In this document: one piece after another, positions 1-5,040 of the stretch
How the letters are laid out: each line of letters starts with the position of its first letter
How positions within the stretch are numbered: the stretch's first letter is position 1
From: an uncultured Candidatus Methylacidiphilales bacterium
GTDB taxonomy: Bacteria > Verrucomicrobiota > Verrucomicrobiia > Methylacidiphilales > CALFVM01
Assembly (NCBI GenBank): GCA_937928665.1
Contig: CALFVM010000073.1
Coordinates: 1-6,084 of the forward strand
DNA length: 6,084 nucleotides
Direction: 5' to 3'
The notes under the pieces: generated by a model
Databases searched by the model: none
Told to the model about the DNA's origin: nothing
Seen by the model: the letters and a program-made list of their open reading frames with translations, nothing else
Program-made: the position numbers and the translations under genes

Positions 1-793
1 CCATCCCGATCATCCTCACCATCTGGTCCGGCTGTCCTAAACCCATGGCATAGCGCGGTTTATCCGTTGGTAAATGCGGTACAGTCGCCCCGATCGCCCC
101 CAGCATCTCTCCCTCTGGCTCGCCCACCGAGACCCCCCCGATGGCGTAGCCGGGAAAGTTCATCCCCACCAATTCCTTCGCACACCGCTCCCGTTCTTCC
201 GCATAACTTCCGCCTTGGACAATCCCAAAAAGGGCCTGGTCCGGCGTCACCCCGGTCGGCATCTCCGCCAACCTTTCCCCGCAAATCCGCGCCCACCGAA
301 TCGTCCGATCCACCGCTTCGACTACCGCCGGTCTTTCGCATGGCCAGGGCGGGCACTCGTCAAACGCCATCATGATGTCCGATCCAAGCGCATGCTGAAT
401 CTCCACCGCCTCTTTCGGCCCAATAAACAACCGCGCCCCGTCCAGGTGCGACTGAAACGCCACCCCGTCCTCCCGGATCGTCCGCAGCTTGGCCAGGCTG
501 AAAACCTGAAACCCCCCACTATCGGTCAGAATCGGACCATCCCAGCTCATAAACCGGTGCAGCCCACCTACCGCACTCATCACCTCCAAACCCGGCCGAA
601 CAAAAAGATGATATGTGTTGCTCAGAATGATCTGCGCCCGAAGGGAACGAAGTTCGTCTGGATCCACACACTTCACCGTCGCCTGGGTCCCCACCGGCAT
701 AAACACCGGCGTCTCGATCACGCCCCGCCCCGTCTCCAGCCTCCCCAACCTCGCGCCACTGGCTGGATCAGCCGCCAACACTTCAAAACGCAC
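1..793 (-). CDS. tgt: tRNA-guanine(34) transglycosylase (queuine tRNA-ribosyltransferase), C-terminus cut by window edge
   Basis: Swaps guanine 34 for the queuosine precursor preQ1 in the anticodon of tRNAs with GUN anticodons (Tyr, His, Asp, Asn); a cytoplasmic TIM-barrel enzyme. I translated 264 residues from the minus strand. They align closely with E. coli Tgt from the first residues (VRFEV against MKFEL). Visible motifs: TPVFMPVGTQATVK at 28-41, ILSNTYHL at 56-63, TDSGGFQ at 90-96 with the general acid/base Asp91, FDEC at 144-147 with base-recognising Asp145, GIVQGG at 190-195, and GGVSVGEP at 219-226. The family is about 370 residues, so some 110 are missing, including the nucleophilic Asp and the CxCxxC zinc site. 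The start is GTG at 791-793; an in-frame TAG lies four codons upstream, so no earlier start is possible. AGG directly abuts the GTG, too close for a normal ribosome-binding site. The substrate-pocket Leu of GGLxVGE is Val221 here, a mild change. Identification is very secure. Confidence 0.97.
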   Translation of the reverse strand, partial: MRFEVLAADPASGARLGRLETGRGVIETPVFMPVGTQATVKCVDPDELRSLRAQIILSNTYHLFVRPGLEVMSAVGGLHRFMSWDGPILTDSGGFQVFSLAKLRTIREDGVAFQSHLDGARLFIGPKEAVEIQHALGSDIMMAFDECPPWPCERPAVVEAVDRTIRWARICGERLAEMPTGVTPDQALFGIVQGGSYAEERERCAKELVGMNFPGYAIGGVSVGEPEGEMLGAIGATVPHLPTDKPRYAMGLGQPDQMVRMIGM

Positions 794-802
794 CCTTCCG
801 GG

Positions 803-841
803 CTAGGCAGAAGTCGCCGTCTCTCCAAGCGGAAAAATCAT
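803..841 (-). CDS. 12-codon leader ORF between the amidotransferase gene and tgt
   Basis: A short frame, MIFPLGETATSA, starts at ATG 839-841 and ends at TAG 803-805. It has the best translation signal seen in the window: GAGGGG at 847-852 with a 5-nt spacer, 14 nt after the amidotransferase stop. It is in the same frame as tgt, whose GTG start lies 9 nt beyond the TAG. It could be a translated leader coupled to tgt by termination and re-initiation, a remnant of an older tgt start, or chance. The peptide has no recognisable motif, and none of its codons is of the NAU/NAC type read by queuosine tRNAs. The sequence itself is plain; its use as a gene is inference. Confidence 0.3.
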   Translation of the reverse strand: MIFPLGETATSA

Positions 842-846
842 CCAGG

Positions 847-852
847 CCCCTC
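847..852 (-). promoter_or_regulatory. Shine-Dalgarno-like site GAGGGG upstream of the leader ORF
   Basis: Reads GAGGGG on the minus strand, 5 nt before the ATG at 839-841. It is the only well-placed, strong ribosome-binding site I found in the window. The true tgt GTG has only a GGAAGG that directly touches the start codon. Ribosomes may therefore enter here and reach tgt by coupling. Confidence 0.45.
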
Positions 853-855
853 GCC

Positions 856-1545
856 TCAACCGGGCATGACCGCACGGAGCAAGGTATCCAACAACGAACT
901 CGGCCCGTGAGGCGCGTGCTTCGCGTGACGCCTCATGTTTTCCAACGGCTGAACAAATGGCCCCGGTTTCACCCCGCCAAACTCATGGTCAGCCAGTGCC
1001 AAAACCTCCGCCGGACCCAACTCGGCATGGAACTGCAACGCCAAAACTTGGTCGCGATAAAGGAACCCCTGCTCCCCACAGGCCTCACTGAACGCGAGTC
1101 GCAGACACTTCTGCGGCAGCGCAAAGGTGTCCCCATGCCAGTGAAACACCTCTTCGCGTTCCGGCAAAGCCGGCAGAACCGTCCTGGCCTGCGGAGTAAA
1201 AAACACCGGAAAGAAGCCCACCTCCACCTCCCGGTTCTGCACCACCGTGGAACCCAGCACATGCGCCACGATCTGGGCTCCCAGGCAAATCCCAATCACC
1301 TTTTTTCCCCCGGCAATCGCCGCCCGCACCAACTCAGTTTCCGGCTCCAGAAACGGGTGGTCCCGGTACTGGTAAACGTTCATGGCTCCCCCCATCACCA
1401 AAAGCCCATCCACCTCCTCCAACGTCGGCAGAGATTCGCCCAGATAAAGATTATGGTTCGATAACGTGTGCCCGTGCCGCGTCAGCCAGGTCCCAATCTG
1501 GGCGGGGCCCTCGAAGGACTCGTGCTGCAAGACGCCAATCCTCAC
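856..1545 (-). CDS. class I (triad) glutamine amidotransferase-like protein, GMP synthase-GATase type
   Basis: The fold normally hydrolyses glutamine and passes ammonia to a synthase, or acts as a stand-alone gamma-glutamyl hydrolase. From GTG 1543-1545 the product is 229 residues and starts VRIGVLQHESFEGP, the usual beginning of this subfamily. Motifs: GLLVMGGAMNVY at 47-58, nucleophile elbow GICLGAQ with Cys87, HWHGDTFALP at 135-144, and QFHAEL with His173 and Glu175, giving a complete Cys-His-Glu triad. The usual QFHPE proline is Ala174. No synthase domain is fused and no synthase gene is adjacent, so the substrate is unknown. The frame stays open upstream to a TTG at 1669-1671, which would add 42 residues. 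That stretch has no family similarity that I recognise and overlaps another possible small ORF, so I prefer the GTG even though its SD (GAAGG, 14 nt away) is poor. It lies upstream of tgt on the same strand, 62 bp away. Confidence 0.88.
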   Translation of the reverse strand: MRIGVLQHESFEGPAQIGTWLTRHGHTLSNHNLYLGESLPTLEEVDGLLVMGGAMNVYQYRDHPFLEPETELVRAAIAGGKKVIGICLGAQIVAHVLGSTVVQNREVEVGFFPVFFTPQARTVLPALPEREEVFHWHGDTFALPQKCLRLAFSEACGEQGFLYRDQVLALQFHAELGPAEVLALADHEFGGVKPGPFVQPLENMRRHAKHAPHGPSSLLDTLLRAVMPG

Positions 1546-1797
1546 CCAGCGATCATGCGCCTTCACCCCACCGGTGCAAGCCTTCTCAACGCTCAACAGG
1601 TTTCTGACTTCCTTCAACTCACCCGCTCCATGAACCTCCCAACCTGCCCCGTCAGCGGAACCGCAACCCAATCCCTTCCAGTCCGCGGCCTCGACCCTGG
1701 CACACCCCTCAGTTGCCCCTCAACCTCTTTGATCCATTCCAAGTCAATTTCGCCCCCTTCCCACCTTGACGAGATTGACTAGACGTCGGGCTTCGTC
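1546..1797. other. divergent intergenic region between the amidotransferase and fucosidase genes
   Basis: Both gene sets read outward from this stretch of about 250 bp, so it should hold promoters for both. I find no -35/-10 pair with proper spacing on either strand. What can be seen: GTCAA at 1743-1747, TTGAC at 1766-1770 and TTGAC at 1775-1779, forming one inverted and two direct half-sites; the palindrome GACGTC at about 1782-1787; and TTGAT at 1729-1733. An in-frame TAG at 1780-1782 limits the fucosidase start to 1798 or 1810. A weak small ORF on the minus strand is listed separately. Confidence 0.5.
1614..1742 (-). CDS. possible 42-residue small ORF upstream of the amidotransferase gene
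   Basis: A minus-strand frame open from after a TAG (1779-1781) to TGA at 1614-1616. From TTG 1740-1742 it encodes 42 residues, beginning LEWIKEVEGQLRGVPG and ending GQVGRFMERVS. The codons are G-rich like those of the neighbouring minus-strand genes, and the peptide looks charged and amphipathic at its start. A GGAAGGGGG run lies about 10 nt before the TTG. There is no ATG start except one at 1797-1799 that is cut off by the TAG. I do not recognise the protein. It may be a small gene, the tail of a decayed gene, or a chance open frame; low confidence. Confidence 0.2.
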   Translation of the reverse strand: MEWIKEVEGQLRGVPGSRPRTGRDWVAVPLTGQVGRFMERVS

Positions 1798-3105
1798 ATG
1801 GTCGTAGTCATGATTCAACCTTGGTTCCAGCGGGCAAAGCTCGGTATTTTCATCCATTGGGGCATTTACGCCGTCAAACCCACCGGCGAATCCTGGCCCT
1901 TCTTCCTCGGCGAAATCTCCTACGAAGATTACATGGCCCAACGCCACGGCTTCACGGCCAAACACTATGACCCGCAGGCCTGGGCCGCCCTATTCGCCAA
2001 GGCCGGTGCCCGTTACGCCGTGCTCACCACCAAACACCACGACGGCATGGCTCTTTGGGACACCGCTGCCTCTGACCTTAACGTCGCCAAAGCCACCCCG
2101 GCCGGGCGCGACTTGATCGGCCCCTACTGTGAAGCACTTCGGCAGCACGGACTCAAAGTCGGCCTCTACTTTAGTCATCTCGACTGGTCCCATCCCGATT
2201 ACGCCACCCTTCCCAAAGCCATCCCTCCCGGTGACCATGGCGATGCTTCAAAAGCCAATTCATTCAACTTCCGCGTCCACGACCCCGCAGCTTGGGAACG
2301 TTTCCTCGTCTTCCACCGCGCCCAGTTGCGTGAACTTTGCGAACGCTTTCACACCGATCTCCTCTGGTTCGATGGCGACTGGGATCGCACGGCCGAACAA
2401 TGGCGCATGGCCGAACTCCGCGACCAACTCCATCAGTGGGCACCCGGTGTCATCCTCAACTCCCGCATGAAAGGCCATGGTGACTACCAGACCCCCGAAC
2501 AGGGTCTGCCCACCGTCACGCCCTCCGGGCCCTGGGAGTTCTGCATGACCTGCAACGACCACTGGGGCTACTTCGACACCGACAAGAACTACAAATCCGT
2601 CCGCCAAATTCTTTGGTACTTCGCCCAATGCATCAGCAAAGGCGGCAACCTCCTTCTCGACTTTGGCCCAAAAGCTGACGGAACCTTTCCGGAAGAACAG
2701 ATCGCCATCCTCGAAGGCCTCGCCCGCTGGAACTCCAAACACGCCGAGGCTGTCTTCCCCACGGGCCCCGGCCTGCCCCTTGGCCACTTCGACGGCCCCT
2801 CCACCCTCTCCGCCGATCATCGCACCCTCTACCTCTTCTGTTTCTACCGCCCGGAACACTCCTTTCCTGTTAGCGGCATCCGCAACAAAATTGAGTCAGT
2901 CCGCGTTCTTGGTCCTGGAACACCCCTGGCCTCCCGCAAACTCGGTGGTGCCGCCTGGTCGAACATTCCCGGCGTCCTCTGGATCGACGCCCCTGAACCC
3001 ACCGACCTCGACCCCGACGCAACCGTCATTGAAATCAAACTTGATTCCCCCCTCGACCTCTTCCGCGGAGAGGGCGGTGCTATCGAACACAACGCCACGA
3101 CCTGA
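1798..3105 (+). CDS. alpha-L-fucosidase, glycoside hydrolase family 29, cytoplasmic form
   Basis: Removes terminal alpha-L-fucose from glycans by a retaining mechanism. The 435-residue product opens almost at once with the GH29 barrel: WFQRAKLGIFIHWGIY at 9-24 (His20-Trp21-Gly22), TTKHHDGMALW at 77-87 with substrate-binding His80 and His81, GLYFSHLDW at 122-130, and LLWFDGDW at 188-195 with Asp192 as the expected nucleophile. The general acid/base is variable in this family; Glu234 (TPEQ) and Glu247 (PWE) are candidates and I cannot choose between them. KGGNLLLDFGPKADG at 281-295 is the usual barrel-closing motif, with Asp where Asn is common. Residues from about 335 on fit a short beta-sandwich domain. 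There is no signal peptide, unlike many secreted fucosidases, so it should act on imported oligosaccharides. The start is ATG 1798 or ATG 1810 (MIQPWF); an in-frame TAG at 1780 excludes anything earlier, and neither has a clear SD. It is the first gene of a two-gene unit. Confidence 0.93.
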   Translation: MVVVMIQPWFQRAKLGIFIHWGIYAVKPTGESWPFFLGEISYEDYMAQRHGFTAKHYDPQAWAALFAKAGARYAVLTTKHHDGMALWDTAASDLNVAKATPAGRDLIGPYCEALRQHGLKVGLYFSHLDWSHPDYATLPKAIPPGDHGDASKANSFNFRVHDPAAWERFLVFHRAQLRELCERFHTDLLWFDGDWDRTAEQWRMAELRDQLHQWAPGVILNSRMKGHGDYQTPEQGLPTVTPSGPWEFCMTCNDHWGYFDTDKNYKSVRQILWYFAQCISKGGNLLLDFGPKADGTFPEEQIAILEGLARWNSKHAEAVFPTGPGLPLGHFDGPSTLSADHRTLYLFCFYRPEHSFPVSGIRNKIESVRVLGPGTPLASRKLGGAAWSNIPGVLWIDAPEPTDLDPDATVIEIKLDSPLDLFRGEGGAIEHNATT

Positions 3106-3109
3106 CGAA

Positions 3110-4108
3110 ATGAACTCCCGGCCTGACGCTGTCCTTTTGGGGGAATACGCCACACACCACGTCTTTCCTGAAGAGCTGAAAAACCGTCTTCGCACCCTCG
3201 TCAATCTTCACCCCACCCTCCATTCACCCCAATCCCTCCTTCAAGAAGACGCCCTTCTCGATCAGACCGAAGTCATCATCGGCACTTGGGGCATGCCCGT
3301 CTTCGACTCCGCCCTACTGGCTCGGATGCCCAAACTGCGCGCTATCTTTTACGCAGCGGGCACCGTCAAGGGCTTCGTCTCGGACGCCCTCTGGGACCGC
3401 CACATCACCGTCGTCTCCGCCGCCGCCGCCAATGCCGTCCCCGTTGCCGAGTACACGATCGGCACCATTCTCCTCTCCCTCAAACGCTTTTTTGAAAATG
3501 CCGAGGCCACCCGCACCACGCGCACCTTTGCTCGCGTCCCGGATGGACCCGGAAACTTCCGTTCCACCGTGGGCATCATTTCCCTTGGCCAGATCGGTCG
3601 CCTCGTCATCGAGAAGCTCAAAGTCTTCGACCATCGGATCATCGCCCATGACCCCCATGCGCCTCCTTCCCTCTTTGAAAAACTCGGGGTCGCTCCCGTC
3701 AGCCTGGAGGAAATCTTCGCCACCGCCGATGTCGTCTCCCTCCACGCTCCTTGGATTCCGCAGACCGTCGGCATGATCACCGGCGACCTGCTTCGGACCA
3801 TGAAGGCCCAGGCCACCTTTATCAACACCTCTCGCGGTGCTCTCGTCCGCGAGCCCGAACTTTTCCAAGTCCTCACCGAACGTCCCGACCTCACCGCCAT
3901 CATCGATGTCACCCACCCGGAACCGCCCCCACCCGACTCCCCCTTCTACACCCTGCCCAACGTCCGCCTCACCCCCCATATTGCCGGATCGGTCGGACCT
4001 GAGTGCGCCCGCATGGGCTGGCTGGCCGTCAGCGAACTCGAACGCTGGCTCAAGCAGGAACCCCTCCAGCACGAAGTCACCCGCGAGCGCCTATCACTCA
4101 TGGCTTAA
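3110..4108 (+). CDS. D-2-hydroxyacid dehydrogenase family protein (NAD-binding)
   Basis: Members interconvert 2-keto and D-2-hydroxy acids using NAD(P)H. The 332-residue product has the usual length. Residues 1-150 and the C-terminal end form the substrate domain; residues about 151-290 form the Rossmann domain. The nucleotide loop reads VGIISLGQIGR at 154-164, with Ser158 where the first glycine of GxGxxG usually is. Asp181 (HDP), at the end of the second strand, suggests NAD(H) rather than NADP(H). Catalytic residues are complete: Arg242 (NTSRGALV), Glu271 (HPEPPPP) and His290 (LTPHIAGS). The tail GSVGPECARMGW at 293-304 marks a subgroup common near carbohydrate genes in Verrucomicrobiota and Paenibacillus (recalled, not searched). 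The ATG lies 4 nt after the fucosidase TGA, so the two are probably co-transcribed and translationally coupled. The frame is open back to 2663, but that part only overlaps the fucosidase and shows no family features. Substrate unknown. Confidence 0.92.
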   Translation: MNSRPDAVLLGEYATHHVFPEELKNRLRTLVNLHPTLHSPQSLLQEDALLDQTEVIIGTWGMPVFDSALLARMPKLRAIFYAAGTVKGFVSDALWDRHITVVSAAAANAVPVAEYTIGTILLSLKRFFENAEATRTTRTFARVPDGPGNFRSTVGIISLGQIGRLVIEKLKVFDHRIIAHDPHAPPSLFEKLGVAPVSLEEIFATADVVSLHAPWIPQTVGMITGDLLRTMKAQATFINTSRGALVREPELFQVLTERPDLTAIIDVTHPEPPPPDSPFYTLPNVRLTPHIAGSVGPECARMGWLAVSELERWLKQEPLQHEVTRERLSLMA

Positions 4109-4145
4109 TGGCGCGTCCGGTTTACCACGCAGGCCCCGCGTTCGC
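4109..4145. other. convergent intergenic gap, no clear terminator
   Basis: 37 bp separate the stop codons of the dehydrogenase (plus) and the DUF58 gene (minus). Only 4-bp stems can be drawn (ACGC/GCGT around 4127-4141) and there is no T-run on either strand, so I do not call an intrinsic terminator. Confidence 0.6.
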
Positions 4146-4170
4146 TCAATGAAGCGACCGTCGCTCAATG
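4142..4170. repeat. 10-bp direct repeat straddling the DUF58 stop codon
   Basis: TCGCTCAATG occurs at 4142-4151 and again at 4161-4170. Between and overlapping them lies AGCGAC-C-GTCGCT (4153-4165), a 6-bp inverted repeat with a 1-nt centre. The first copy contains the DUF58 stop (TGA at 4146-4148); the second encodes its Ile-Glu-Arg in another frame. The bases after the two copies differ, so this is not a clean tandem duplication. It may be chance or slippage. Confidence 0.4.
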
Positions 4171-5033
4171 TAGGAACGCAACGCCACCTCTACCGGCTGA
4201 TCCGTATACAGGCGGTGATAATCAATCCCCAACCGCAGCGATTGCTCCTCCAGCTCCCGACAGAAAGCCCGGAACTTTAGCTCATAAGTCCTTCGGACCG
4301 CCTCGGCGTTGATCAGCAGTTCCTCGCCCGTCTCCGGATCCTGCATGATTAGATTGCCCCGAAGCTTGAAGTTCATCTCATCCGGCGCCACCACATGGAA
4401 AAGAATCACCTCATGCGCATGCGCCGGCAACTGCCGCAAAAGGGCCAGCGGGTCCCGGGCCGCATTTAGAAAATCGGAGACCACGATGATCAGTCCACGT
4501 CGGGTCAAATCCGAAACCAACGCCAGCATCCGGTCATCCTCCGCCAGAGTCCCCCTCGGCTCCGCCCGCGCCAGAACCTGCAACAACGCGTCCTCATGCA
4601 TCAGACCGCTCCCGGGCGGGACCGCCTCCAACCGGTGACTTCCGTAAAGAACCAACGCCGGAGCATCGTGTTGCCGGATCATCAAGTGCGCCAGCACGGC
4701 CGACAGCAGCCGCGCGTAGGTGAACTTATGACACGGCCCATCCCCAAAATTCATCGAAGCACTCGTGTCCAGGAAAAGGTGGCAGTTGAGGTGAGTGTCA
4801 TCCTCGAATTGCTTCACATAAAACCGGTCTGTACGGGCCCACGCACGCCAGTCGACTAGCCGCAAATCATCCCCTTGCGCATACGGCCGGTAAGACGCGA
4901 ACTCGGTGCTGTAGCCGTAATAGGGGGTGGTGTGCAATCCCTCGTAGAAGCCTTCGACTACCAGCCGCGCAATCAGAGACAAGTCCTCAATCGCGTGGAG
5001 AGTCTCGTTGTCGAGGAACGAGGTGACCGCCAT
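4146..5033 (-). CDS. DUF58 domain protein with VWA-type metal site
   Basis: DUF58 proteins are partners of MoxR ATPases; the exact biochemical role is not established. The product is 295 residues from ATG 5031-5033. The N-terminal half has the family signature: STEFASYRPYAQGDDLRLVDW at 42-62 and ARTDRFYVKQFE at 66-77. It is followed by LFLDTSASM at 86-94, a DxSxS metal-ion-dependent adhesion site (Asp89, Ser91, Ser93) as in von Willebrand A domains. VVSDF at 184-188, with Asp187, is the usual later acidic position. There is no signal peptide or membrane segment, unlike BatA-type VWA proteins, so it is likely cytoplasmic. The frame extends upstream to 5084, but that overlaps the end of the MoxR gene. 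The chosen ATG lies 7 nt after the MoxR TGA, the normal spacing for a coupled pair. The SD is weak (AAGG, about 14 nt away). It ends head to head with the dehydrogenase gene. Confidence 0.93.
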   Translation of the reverse strand: MAVTSFLDNETLHAIEDLSLIARLVVEGFYEGLHTTPYYGYSTEFASYRPYAQGDDLRLVDWRAWARTDRFYVKQFEDDTHLNCHLFLDTSASMNFGDGPCHKFTYARLLSAVLAHLMIRQHDAPALVLYGSHRLEAVPPGSGLMHEDALLQVLARAEPRGTLAEDDRMLALVSDLTRRGLIIVVSDFLNAARDPLALLRQLPAHAHEVILFHVVAPDEMNFKLRGNLIMQDPETGEELLINAEAVRRTYELKFRAFCRELEEQSLRLGIDYHRLYTDQPVEVALRSYIERRSLH

Positions 5034-5040
5034 GGCCGGT

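Noticed and set aside
794..855. preQ1 riboswitch upstream of tgt
   Set aside because: The 62-bp gap has no visible preQ1 aptamer pattern (short GC stem followed by an A-rich tail); most of it is taken by the leader ORF.
74..910. 278-codon plus-strand open frame opposite tgt
   Set aside because: The opposite strand encodes an unmistakable Tgt. The plus-strand peptide is Pro/Arg/His-rich with no domain, as expected of an antisense frame in GC-rich DNA.
907..1464. 185-codon plus-strand open frame opposite the amidotransferase
   Set aside because: Complementary to conserved amidotransferase motifs; low-complexity basic composition and no recognisable family.
2260..2859. 199-codon minus-strand open frame inside the fucosidase gene
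   Set aside because: Antisense shadow; Gly/Val/Glu-rich composition mirrors the C-ending codons of the fucosidase.
2663..3109. N-terminal extension of the dehydrogenase frame by 149 codons
   Set aside because: Overlaps the conserved fucosidase C-terminal half, is Pro/Ser/Thr-rich, and the ATG at 3110 gives a normal family length and a 4-nt junction.
3314..4072. 252-codon minus-strand open frame inside the dehydrogenase gene
   Set aside because: Gly/Asp-rich antisense shadow of a gene with complete catalytic motifs.
4109..4170. Bidirectional intrinsic terminator between the convergent genes
   Set aside because: Only short stems and no T-tract on either strand.
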